A DNA stretch of 64,000 nt from Lichenostomus cassidix (lineage: Eukaryota > Chordata > Aves > Passeriformes > Meliphagidae), in NCBI GenBank assembly GCA_008360975.2, contig CM039211.1:1258038-1322037 (forward strand), given 5' to 3'. Positions 1-11,413 of the stretch are shown piece by piece (position 1 is the stretch's first letter; every line of letters begins with the position of its first letter). The notes under the pieces are model-generated. The model did no database searches. It was not told the origin of the DNA and worked only from the letters and a program-made list of their open reading frames with translations. The position numbers were made by a program, and so were the translations under genes.

Positions 1-3000
1 TAAGGCTGGAACTTTGTGAAGAATAGGTCTTTGCACTTCTTTTAGTTCTGGCCCTGTGACAATTTTTACAGATAGATTTTTATTTTATTTTTTTTAATTG
101 TTCTCTTATAAAGCAAAGGAAACATTTATCTTCAGATGAGCTTTGAGGTTGTAAAGCACACACATAAGCAGGAAGAGTTTTGGTAAGAGGCATCACTTTG
201 ATATGAGAAATGATAATGTGATGTTTAGGACCAAAAATCAGGTTCCTGTTGCATGAGCTCTCTCTCTTCCTCCTAAAAAAGTTCTTTCTTAGTGAATTAC
301 ATTTTAAGCTGCTCTGGTTGAATAGATTTTGTGTGTTTTCATTGATAGGGTGGGAGAGATGAGCTGGATTGGCTCAACAGCTTTGAGACATCAAGAGATG
401 AGTGTTCAATCTGCACCACATCCATCAAAACCATTCCCTCTGCAGAGCAAGAGCAGAAGTGAAAAAGTGAGTAGTGAAAAAGGGCCAATAAAAGGGAAAG
501 ACATGCCTAAGAGAGGAGCAGAATGTTGCTGGAGCTGAGCTGGGGTGCCTGTCCTTTTGTAGAGCTCTCTCTGCCCCCAGAATACACCCTGGGAAAGGAC
601 ATCAGCCAGGAGGACAAGTGTGAGATTAACTTCCAGCAGAACAGACAGAGAAAATACATGGAGATTTTAAAGGGCAAACAGGTGAAGATACACTGCCAGG
701 ATTTATGGTCTTAGAAGGTAAAAAAAAAATGAGAGAGTTTTCTAGGTCTTTCCAGCTGCAAAGAAAACCTGGGCTCCCTAAAATGTGAGTGTAGCCTGAC
801 TCCCTGTGTCTACAGCCAGATAAACTGAGCCCTGAGCACTTGGAGAGACATTTGCCCACTTTCAGTGCTGCTTCCCGTGCCAGGAGAGATCCAGCTGATG
901 AACTTCACCAGGCAGCACCACCAAAACCCCACTCCTGTGACTCAAGAATGCAAATGTTGTGCTCAAAAGCCACTCGATGGCTTGGGGAACCTTCTGTGGT
1001 TGGATCACCCTGCTGCAAGAAAATCTCAGCTGCCTCACTGTCATTTTCAAATCTTACTTAACCTCTTGGAAAGCTGGTGGCTTGTTGAAAATTAATAGGA
1101 TTTAGTATGTTTAATTTCTGATCTCTTTTGGAAAGGATGCATAAACTGCCTACCTTCCCAGTGCCATAAATGAGATGGATTCCTGGGCCAACCCCATTCC
1201 TAATTAGAAGCTTGTGGGTAACTGCAATGGTAGGCAAGAAAAGTAGTGTGAGATAAAAGTTTTTCAACCTAGATTTAGATCTCAGCCTTTTCCCTCTTTG
1301 TTCATCTGAGTTTGTAAAGCACAAAAATGTCTTTCAGCTGGGCAACTCTGCAATGCTGTCCCAGTCATGGATATTACTGGAGTCTTTACTGATCTGCACT
1401 GCTCCAGACTTTCATATTTCCAAGGCAGAAATTGAGGCTTCAAGAAGAAAAGCTAATCTCAGTGCAATTGCACACACACACAAAAATGATAATGAATGAT
1501 TTCGTTTAATAAAATCACTCAAAATAAATTTCAGCTATGAGGAGGAACTTTTTAATCATTTTTCACAGCTAACACTAATATTTGCTCTGGCAAAACCAGC
1601 AAAGACCACTGCACAGTTAACAGCACACAGAGATAATTATGGCCTTGCTACCCACAAATTAAAATATTATGTTCAATTACTCAAGGTATCTGTTCTTTAT
1701 TCTGAACTTCATTCACACAGTTTCTATCTACACCATATTCCCTTAACCAAAACTTATTTCTACTCGATCAGAGATTTTTGCTGTTGCCACTAGAGGTCCA
1801 TTCACCACTACAAATACAGAAGAAAGAGGCAAGCAGTGCATTTTCTTCTCCAGAATTTATTTCTCTAAGTCACTGTTCAGCGTTAGTCTTGGGGCAGCTA
1901 TCCAAAGGAGGATGACTGTGGGTGTCTTACAGCAATAGAGGTGAAGTCAGGCACTGTCACTGCTGCTGCAGGGGGTGGAAAATTTGGGCTCTCTGATGTC
2001 ATCCTTGTGGTTTGGTTACGGTCACTCCTTGGGTTTTATTTTCTGTTTCCTTATTTGCTGCACTGTGTTGCCCAGATTCACACACCTGCTGTGTAAAAAC
2101 ATAAAAAAAAAAGCAAAAAAAGTGCTCCCATCCTCCCCCAGATCAGCTCCGGGGAAGCTACACTCAGTTATCACCAACTACAGCAGCGTTTGTTTCAGCC
2201 TGGCTGAGAGCTGAGTCCATCCTTTTGTTCCCAGAGCTTTCCTGCTCCCTTTCCCTCCTCCTTTCTTTGTCAGAGTCTGTGTGAACGCTGCCTTTGCCTG
2301 CTGCATCTTTTCATCCCGGGCTCAGCGCAGCCTCCTGTTTCGGTGTGACATCCCAGGGTGTCTGTGAGGTTTCTAGCACTCTCCCCCCCTCGGCTGACAT
2401 TAAATGCAGGCTTTTTGCTGATCATCAGAAACAAGGCTCTGCTCAGCTCCGGAGGGAAGGAATGATACTGCTCTGTACAGGTGGGGTTTGCTCACTCCCC
2501 ACTTTATTCTCTTCCCGTTGGTAATCAGGAGTAAAATTCCTGCTGGCTGCAGTGAGACCAAAGCCAGGCTGAAACTTGTGGCTTTTGAAAGTCTCCCCCT
2601 TACATCCTTTGGATCTGTTTTTCAAAAGGACCAAAATTAGAAGGCATTTACTGAACTCCACCACTTTTGCTCGGGTTGGTTTGACAGCTATGCTGTCTGT
2701 CCATCCTTTTCCCCCTCAATCCGTGTGGATGATCCCTCTCAGCACAGGACAGGATCACATCCCACCTCAGCAGAAGTGGCAGGAGGAGATCTCACATGGA
2801 AGAGAGGCTTTCCTGAAGCACTTTTCCTTGCCTCTCCCTGGAATCAGGATGTGTCAACAGGGCTGGCTCTGGGATTTGTCACCAGAGCCCCTGCCTGGTG
2901 ACATCCCACCCCACACTGTCCCCATGCTGTCCCTGGACTCACCACCCACCTGACCTCCTCACACAGCCCAGAGGCCTCAGGAACATCCAGGGATTCTAGG

Positions 3001-3559
3001 AGGAAACATAAACAGTCCTGCTCTCCCAGCCTAAAAATGGGACTGGCAGGAAGAAGCCCGTCAGGGCTGAGCCTTGCTGCCTGAGAGGTACAAAATAATA
3101 ATGCAGACCTGGATGTCAAGCTTGTGATTCAAACACTGTGAATCTCAGTTTTAATCCCTGTGCCCTTTGCTTCACTGCTCCTCTTGCTTTGTCACCATGT
3201 CCACCCAAAGTGCCACCACTGTCCCCAGGACTCTTGGCATCCCCACACCACAGCTCACTCTTTTTTTATTTTGTCCTGTGGACCACAAAACTTGGGAAAA
3301 CTCTTTGGAGAGGCAACTCACTTTTTGTCAAGTTGCTAAGCAAGCCCATGGATCTCTGTAAGTCTAACTCTTTGAGTGCCCCCTCGTGTATTCTCCTTGT
3401 AATGGGACTGGTTGGACAAAACTTGGAATGGATCAGTCAACAACCAACCTGTGGGCATTTTACACTTGAATTTCCAAGTTTCTTCTTCCTCTACCAATGG
3501 AGCACTGGTTTGGAGGTCACCTCAGGATGAGTGTTTTCATAATTCACCTTGTGTTCAAA
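1..3559. other. Intergenic DNA, no gene seen
   Basis: Mixed-composition sequence with no open frame that reads like a known protein and no recognisable repeat family. The frames present are short (130 codons or fewer) and lack splice or family support. Short A-runs occur near 720 and 2,105. Nothing else can be supported. Confidence 0.6.
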
Positions 3560-3775
3560 TTCCCTTCCCTTCCCTTCCCTTCCCTTCCCTTCCCTTCCCT
3601 TCCCTTCCCTTCCCTTCCCTTCCCTTCCCTTCCCTTCCCTTCCCTTCCCTTCCCTTCCTTTCCCTTCCCTTCCCTTCCCTTCCCTTCCCTTCCCTTCCCT
3701 TCCCTTCCCTTCCCTTCCCTTCCCTTCCCTTCCCTTCCCTTCCCTTCCCTTCCCTTCCCTTCCCTTCCCTTCCCT
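3560..3775. repeat. (TTCCC)n pentanucleotide microsatellite
   Basis: About 43 head-to-tail copies of the pentamer TTCCC run for 216 bp. The only obvious variant is a C-to-T change near 3,660. The plus strand is pure pyrimidine and the minus strand pure purine, a composition able to form triplex (H-DNA) structures. Such near-perfect length suggests a young, length-variable locus. The array passes directly into the GAAAC-containing minisatellite that follows. Confidence 0.97.
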
Positions 3776-4560
3776 GAAACTTCCCTGAAACTTCCCTGAA
3801 ACTTCCCTGAAACTTCCCTGAAACTTCCCTTCCCTGAAACTTCCCTGAAACTTCCCTGAAACTTCCCTGAAACTTCCCTGAAACTTCCCTTCCCTGAAAC
3901 TTCCCTGAAACTTCCCTGAAACTTCCCTTCCCTGAAACTTCCCTGAAACTTCCCTGAAACTTCCCTTCCCTGAAACTTCCCTTCCCTTCCCTTCCCTGAA
4001 ACTTCCCTGAAACTTCCCTGAAACTTCCCTGAAACTTCCTTCCCTTCCCTGAAACTTCCCTTCCCTGAAACTTCCCTTCCCTGAAACTTCCCTGAAACTT
4101 CCCTGAAACTTCCCTGAAACTTCCCTTCCCTGAAACTTCCCTGAAACTTCCCTGAAACTTCCCTGAAACTTCCCTGAAACTTCCCTGAAACTTCCCTGAA
4201 ACCTTCCCTGAAACTTCCCTTCCCTGAAACTTCCCTGAAACTTCCCTGAAACTTCCCTTCGCTGAAACTTCCCTTCCCTGAAACTTCCCTTCCCTGAAAC
4301 TTCCCTTCCCTGAAACTTCCCTGAAACTTCCCTTCCCTGAAACTTCCCTGAAACTTCCCTGAAACTTCTCTGAAACTTCCCTTCCCTGAAACTTCCCTGA
4401 AACTTCCCTTCCCTGAAACTTCCCTGAAACTTCCCTGAAACTTCTTCCCTGAAACTTCCCTGAAACTTCCCTGAAACTTCCCTGAAACTTCTCTGAAACT
4501 TCCCTGAAACTTCTTCCCTGAAACTTCTTCCCTGAAACTTCCCTGAAACTTCCCTTCCCT
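3776..4560. repeat. 11-bp minisatellite (CTTCCCTGAAA)n mixed with TTCCC units
   Basis: Roughly 60 copies of an 11-bp unit, CTTCCCTGAAA, are interspersed at irregular intervals with one or more extra TTCCC pentamers. The unit is the neighbouring pentamer plus a six-base TGAAAC addition, so the two arrays look related by descent. A few units are shortened (CTTCTTCCCTG near 4,441 and 4,511) or carry point changes (near 4,201, 4,261 and 4,369). Because 11 is not a multiple of three and the unit has no stop codon on the minus strand, a 340-codon minus-strand frame (3,544-4,566) stays open. It is a repeat artefact, not a gene. Confidence 0.95.
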
Positions 4561-7500
4561 TGTCACAGCACTGTGGTGAACAGATATTTCTAATATTTGA
4601 CTCTGCTCACTTTCCTCCTACAGCACTCAAAAATTTGCTCCCCTCTGTGGTTTTCACAGTCCTGCCTTGGGCCATGTGTGCACAGAAGGGATAATCCTGC
4701 CCTGAAATGCTGACATTTGCAGTCATTCATTTAGGATCCAAGTCTTGGCTTCCCTTCCCCTGCATCCAAAGCCATCTGCTGAGACTCAGGCTGGCTTTGG
4801 TGGGAGGTGAGGTGTTCCTGCTGCGTCAGGAGTTTTGGGATACTTGTTAAGGATAACTCTAACCCTGTCAGACAGACACCTGCACCTCCACTGGCTTGTA
4901 GGAATCTAAAAGAGGCCTAGGGAGGACTGATCCTCTGGTCTCCCTCTCCCACAGCAGACTCAGCAGGTCAGGACTGGAGGAAAGGAGGCTCAGGGGGACC
5001 TTCTTAGTGGTAGCTTCAAATATTGGAGGAAAAAATTCTGACTTGCACATAGGAAATAAAGTTCTGTTATTCAAATGGCAAAAGAAAACACACCCTCATG
5101 TATCTCATATATATGAAATATTTTCCATTTAAATCTGCATCAAAAAGGTAGAAACCTCCATACACAGAGATTTTTAATACTGATGTTGAGTTTGTCCATT
5201 TTAAGGACCTTGTTTGCTTTGATTTTTTTGGTTTTTTATCCCAATGTATATTCCAAGTGTCACTTTTTCTTCTGTTACTGTCTAAACAGAAATCAGCAAT
5301 AAATACTTGAAACAGGAGTGTAGGGGAAAGGAAATATATTTAAGCAGCAAAGACATAGGGAGCTGCTCTGCAGGAAAGCTGAGTTGTTTTATCCTTGCCT
5401 TACTTTGGCACAGCTCTCCAGACTTACAGTGGATCTTGTTTGTTAGTTAAGTTTGTTGTTTTTGTTTTGTTTGGTTTGGTTTGTTTTTATTTGTTTTCAT
5501 TTGTTTGTTTGTGTTGTGGTTTGGTTTTTTTTGTGTTTTGGTTTTATTTTGGGTTTTTTTGGTGTGTGTTTTTTCTGTTTGTTTGTTCATTCATTTGTTG
5601 GATGTTTTGGTTTTGGTTTGGGGGTTTTTTGGTTGTTTTTTTCCCCCTCCTATGTCCTAACTGAACAGGACAGACCTAGAATGAAAACCACCTATTATTT
5701 TTATGTCAGCACTACCTGAAGTTCCAAAACACTGCCACAGTACCACCTGGATAAGCCCTTTTACACCCCTGATCAAAGGGAAATGTGCTGCTCTGAAGAG
5801 CTTTTAATCCAGAGCAGTGTTTCTCAGCCCTGTTAAGCTAGCCTGGGTTAAATTACAGTGGTTTACAGGTTTTACAGGTTTCATCATGGCTCAGTTCTCC
5901 AAGGGTGGACAGAGAGATGGTTTTCACTGTGACACAGCACAGAGCTGGAGAAGTGTAAACCTGGGCAGGTAATGCAGTTAAAGATTAAGGGATTTATCTG
6001 CAATTTCCAGAAGATAAGCAAAAAGAATACAAGATTTATCCCACTCCCCTTAAACCTTCACTCCCTTCAAACATGGTTTTGGATATTGCTCAGTGCCTAA
6101 AGAGCTGAACATGGCAAAAACTCCACGGAGGCTTTAGAGTGTGGCTCTGGGCTTTGCCCCTCAGTGGGAAAGAGAAACCCCATGACAGCAGTTTTTTTCC
6201 TGTTTGGCACTTCTTGGGAGCTTGTTGGCTTTGCTCTCCACTTGACCAAAAAGCCACCAATGCAAAACTCATGCTGCTGGCCACAACCAGGGCAAAATGA
6301 GAGGTCTGCAGGGCTTTGTGGGGCTGAGTGATCACCAAAAACCAGCTCACTCTGCCTCGAGCCACGCCGCTAATCCGTGACTTAAGGGCTTTCTGAGTCG
6401 TGGGGGTAAAACCAGGCAATTTTCCCAATCTGGAATGATAAGCTCCTTTGTGTCCACGTTCCCAAAAAGCTGGATGGGAATGAGATGGTGGAAGGGTCAC
6501 ATCTTCTCTCCATGTGAAGGGCCAGGAGGGGGGAGCAGCCCAGAGGGAAAGCAGGGCACTTGTCCTGACACACTTTGCATTGCATCCAGAGGTTTAGAAG
6601 AAATCCTGCTGGCCTCAATGCTGGAGCTGTTTACTGGTTTTAGGCTTGACAGCCTATTATTAACTAACAGCAGAGAACACCATCTGTCTGTTCCTGAGCT
6701 GTTCCATCGGTCTGTGAGCTGGGGGTTTTGCTTTTTAGAGGGAAAGGTGTGATCGTCCTGATTTAGTGAAAGACCTTGAGTTATCATATCTAAAGCAGAA
6801 ATTCAAACCCTCAAATGTTTTTCTTTCCTTTATGGCCTTGAGCCCATTTTCTCTTGACAGCTTGCTGCTTTTCCTAATAATTTGTAGGCAATGTAGGAAA
6901 TACAAGAAGACAAATAGGATGACAGGAGCAGCTAACATGTCTAGCTTGATAGGTAGCCCTGATTGTTTCTTTTCATTAATATGTGAACCTTCATTTTCAA
7001 TCTTTTCGCTCTGCAGTTAATAGGAATAGATCTTTGTTCTGCTTTTTTGGTTTTTTTTTGGTTTTTTTGGAGGGGAGGGATGGTGTGTGAGGAATTTTTT
7101 TGTTAAATGAACTGTTTTCTACAGGTGGCTAAATTAGGAGGACCTAGAACCTCCCAATAGACATCTGTCAAAAGAAATGGTAGATTGTATACACTTGGGA
7201 TAAGTTTTAAGATAAGTGTCAGGCAAAATGGAAATGTTATGTGCAGTGGCAGAGACAATGTGTGATGAAGTGACCACAATTCCCATCTCCCTGTCCCACT
7301 TGGGGGGCAGGAGGTAGAGAAAATCTGGAGTGAAGCTGAAGAAGGGAAGAGTGCAAAAAAGGTGGCTTTAGGTTTGTTCTTATTTCTCATTACACTAATC
7401 TGTTTGATTTGCAATAAATTGAATTAATTCCTCCAAGCTTAGGCTGTTTTGACCATAATGGGAATTTGTGAGTAATCTCTCCCTATCATTGACTCAACTA

Positions 7501-10500
7501 ATGAGCCTCTTGCCAATTCCTTTCCCCCTTCACTTGAGGAGGCAGAGTTACAGGAATATTGATGGGTGATCCAGCCAAGGTAGGGTTAAATCTTTTAGTG
7601 GGCTCTTCTTTCAAGGTTACTGCAATCCTCATGAGCACTGAGGGTCTCTTCTGCTCTACACCAGGATGAGATGAGGAGGGGGAACTGGTTTACAGGTGGG
7701 AATTCAGCCTGGCTTTGAAAATTACTTGCTGTCTGCCTGAACAAAAATCCCTTCACCTTATCTGCAGGGAAGATGCTGCTCTTGGGCATATTTGCACAGT
7801 GAGCACTGCACAGCTACTGTGCTGTCCTAGTAAAACACCAGTCACCAGTGTGTGGTGGTGTTGCCTTTGCAAAAGCCAAGGGAAACTTCCACGAGTGGAA
7901 AAAACCTGCATTTTACCAGGTTTTTATCCTGGAAAAATGCAGGATGAAGCAGCACAGTGTTGATTTTTGCACCCACTTGCCCCCAGCTCACCTTTTTTTC
8001 TGGCACTGCTGTTGGATTTTTTGGATTACTCCTCCAGGTGCTACAGGTGAGGAGTTTTCCAACCTCAAGGATGGATAGTGTCCACTCCCAGGCTCCAAAT
8101 GGGAGTAAGGTTTCCCTGAGGAAGTGGGGGAAGGAAGATGGGGGAAGGAAGGCTTGGGGACAGCTGCCACCCCTTGCAGGTCACAGTGACAGCCCCACCT
8201 GCTCCCTGGTGACTTCTCCCCAGGGTTTGCACTGTGTGGACCTGAATCCAGCTTATTGTTAATTAACAACAAATTAATTATTTTATACTGCAGTAATACA
8301 TCATAGTTCCCATGGGGGGGATTTGGACTGCTATTCATTACACTCAATGCAGTAAACATGAAAATGAAAAAAGCCAGCTGATATTGTAATTATAGTTGGC
8401 CTGGATAGATGTCATGGAAATAGGGTTTTTTTCCTTGAAGAGTTGAAAAAAACTTAGACTTGCTTGGTAATAGTTAAAGGAAACAAATATAAGCCCTCCA
8501 CACTTTGCACTGGTATGAATGAGAACTGAGCACTGTGACTTTACATAGAAAATAAGATGTTTTACTTCAAAATTGACATTTTGATAATCCAAACCAGATT
8601 TGAGCCAGCAAGACTGGGTATTTTTTAAATTGGTGGTTTTTTTGCCTAGGCTGTTTTCTGGAAAACAAACAACAAACAAAGAAACCAACCCTCCAATTTT
8701 TACCTGTATTTTTTTCTCTCCATAAAGGCTCCTCACTGGAACAGGTGAAGAATGGATTAGTTCTGTTTCTTGGTGGGATTAGTAACAGCAAAGTAAAGTA
8801 CCCAGGCTGTGTGCTGGGGAAAGAAAGGAGAAGCTGGTTTAATGGTTTAGAGAACTGAAGTCCTAATTTACAAGGGATCAGTGTAGGTGATAAAATTCAC
8901 ATGACTTGTCAGGCATTAAGGAGCTATTGAGGAATATTATATTATTAACCAATATTATCCCCATTTGATAGGGCAAGGAAGCTCTGTGTGCCTTTTTTGC
9001 AGCAGAGACCTGCAACGAGACATCAGCTTCTCTAGAGAGAGCCCACATGTTTCAGACATTATTTTCAAGATGACAACAGTAAAAACACTTGTGCTGCTGT
9101 GTGGTGGAAGCCACAGGCATTAGTGCAGCTGCCACCACTGTCACGCTGCTGGTGAGTCACTGGTGAATGCCACTGGAATGACATGGTGAGAAACTTGAGC
9201 ACGCCCAGCTTGCTGAGTCCTTCCAGTGCTTTGGACACTGATCCATTTCGTGAGAGCAGATCTCAACCCAAGGGCGTGAAGGCCACTGCATCACAGGCTG
9301 TGTGAGTGCAAAATGGTTATTTAGGTCTCCATGCCCACTGGGTTTGCAGAAAATGTGTGTTTGTCTGGGTCAAGGAGAGCACCACATGTTTAAGTACTAC
9401 TCTTATTTTGTCATCCACCCAGAGCAGGAGGGTGGCCACATCCCCAGCCCCACTGGCAGAGCATGGTGTGAACCATGAATTCAGGGATGAGCATCCATCT
9501 CCTGGAAAATAAAGAAAGCATCCTCTGTGAGTGCAAAGCCAGCAGTGTTCTGTGCATGTCCAGCACTGTCCAGCGCAAGGGGTTGGTGTGGGAAGGAAGG
9601 GGATGTTTGACACTGACCTCCAAACTCAGCCTAGCAACTGCTCCTATCCCAGATGTTGCACTTCTTGCCATCACCATTACTAAAAGCAGGCAAGTCTATG
9701 GGAACAGAGCTCAGGAGATCATCAAGTGCACCTCCTGGGTCCAAGACAGGCTCAGCTGTGTCTGGAATATTCCCAGTGGGTGTTTGCTTGACCTGCTCTT
9801 TAATACACCCCCTGATAGAGGCCTCACCTTCTCTCCCAGTGCCTCACTGCTGCAGGACTAGTCCAAGATTCATCAGCACAGCTTGAACTCATCACCCCTC
9901 CACTTGTGGAGATTTATTCTTTTTCTTACTCTTTCTCTCCTTCTTAAGTATTTGGAATTTTCTGTCATGTTCATCTTGAATCACTTCTAGTTGCAAAAGA
10001 TACAAGCTTCTTCCCAGTCCAGCATTTTCCAGATTTCTCACTATTCCCACCATGGACTGGAAATTATTTCCAAAACGGGATAGAGCTGCCATGGAGAGAA
10101 GGGAATTGCTTTGGGTGTTTTGTACGTGAAAGCCCTGCTTGCACACCTAACAACCTCACCTTCCTTTCCTTGCTTTTCCCACAGCAGCAAATCACTGTCA
10201 CCTCCTCTCTGGTTCTGCTGGACTCTGATCAGTTGTGGCTCCCTGTTTCCTGGGCCATTTCCTGGGCCATTTCTGTGCCATTTCTACAGTTTCCACCCGA
10301 TCTGTCTGATCTCCAGCACTCTCCGGAAGGCTGGTATTGAAGCCCTGCAGGGCAGGGTGAGTTCTAGCAGGTTGCAGCTATTGGCTGAACACAGCTCCAC
10401 CAAATAAGCAGTTCCATCTCTTCTTCAGCATGTCATGCAAAGCAGGAAAAGGTCTCACACTTTGATTTTTATTTCACTTTGTAAAGCTGGGTTGAAATCC

Positions 10501-10769
10501 TGCTCAGTGTGGCTGGTGAGGAAGCTGGGAGCTGGCTTGTGTTCAGGGCTACCATTAACAGCAAGCAGAGCTGGTGTGGGGGAGTTTCTTGATCTCCAGG
10601 ATAACTTCTACTCAGCATTAACCACACAAATTTATCTGCCAGCTGTGACCAGAGAACAGCTCATGGTCTCCAAGGAGCTCACAGGTGGCTTGGAAAATAA
10701 AATGACCATGGTGTGTTTGAATCTTTTCTGTCTGCATTTTGGTGTTTTTGTGGGGCTTGCTGAGGGGTG
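4561..10769. other. Intergenic DNA, no gene seen
   Basis: No coding region or RNA gene can be supported here. The interval contains the G/T-rich low-complexity tract listed separately and a smaller T/G tract near 7,038-7,072. Around 4,975-5,010 there is a short stretch resembling the CR1 3' region, too short to call. The open frames, up to 136 codons on the minus strand at 6,090-6,500, show no family features. Confidence 0.55.
5448..5645. repeat. T/G-rich low-complexity tract
   Basis: About 200 bp consist almost only of T and G, built from TTTG, TTTTG and TTTGG words without a strict period. The plus-strand frames through it encode runs of Phe, Val, Leu, Cys and Trp and mimic a membrane protein. 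This follows from base composition and is not evidence of a gene. Confidence 0.9.
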
Positions 10770-11413
10770 GTTTGTCAGCAGCAGCTGGACATGAGCCCAG
10801 GGGTGGCCAGGTGGCCAAGAAGGCCAGTGGCCCCTGGGCTGTGCCAGCCATGGTGTGGCAGCAGGAGCAGGGCAGTGACCATCCTGTGCTGGGCACTGCT
10901 GAGGCGACACCTCGAGTGCTGTGTCCAGTGCTGGGCCTCTCCCGACAAGAGACTGAGGGGCTGGAGAGTGTCCAGGGAAGGGAACGGAGCTGGGAAGGGG
11001 CTGGAGCACCAGGAATGGCTGAGGGAGCTGGGAAAGGAGCTCAGCGTGGAGCAAAGGAGGCTCAGGGGGACCTTGTGGCTCTGCACAGCTCCTGACAGGA
11101 GGGGACAGCCAGGGGTGAGTCAGGCTGTGCTCCAGGGAACAGGGACAGGACAAGGAAATGGCCTCAGGTTGCACCAGGGGAGATTTAGATTGTATGTAAG
11201 GCAACATTTCTTCCCAGAAGGGTTGTCAGGCATTGGAATAGGCTGTCCAGGGCGGTGATGGAGTCACCATCCTTGGAGGGATTTAAAAGCCATGTAGATG
11301 TGGCACTAAGGGACAAGGTTTAGTATTGGGCTTGGCAGTGCTGGGTTAATGGCTGGACTCATTAGAGACCTTAAAGGTCTGTCTTTTCCAACCTAAATGA
11401 TTCTATAATTCCC
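10770..11413 (+). mobile_element. CR1 LINE, 3' fragment
   Basis: This is a 5'-truncated chicken-repeat 1 non-LTR retrotransposon in sense orientation. The left part corresponds to the end of ORF2 (the 'gtggccaagaaggccagtgg' segment and the block ending in 'ctgtgtccagtgctgggcc'). It is followed by the CR1 3' untranslated region, which includes the 'ctggagagtgtccagggaag' and 'aaaggaggctcagggggacc' blocks and the terminal segment ending in 'atgattctataatt'. That terminus matches the short repeated octamer-like 3' end typical of avian CR1. It has several frame breaks and no coding capacity. The good match suggests a moderately young copy. Both boundaries are estimates. Confidence 0.93.

Noticed and set aside
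3544..4566. 340-codon minus-strand frame as a repeat-protein gene, or the array as a CRISPR locus
   Set aside because: It is an 11-bp/5-bp simple tandem array with no unique spacers, in a vertebrate genome. The frame is open only because the unit lacks stops.
5395..5719. Phe/Val/Trp-rich plus-strand frames resembling membrane proteins
   Set aside because: They are direct translations of T/G low-complexity DNA.
10632..11258. Overlapping frames on both strands of up to 191 codons
   Set aside because: They lie in and across a CR1 3' region and do not match CR1 ORF2 in a consistent frame.
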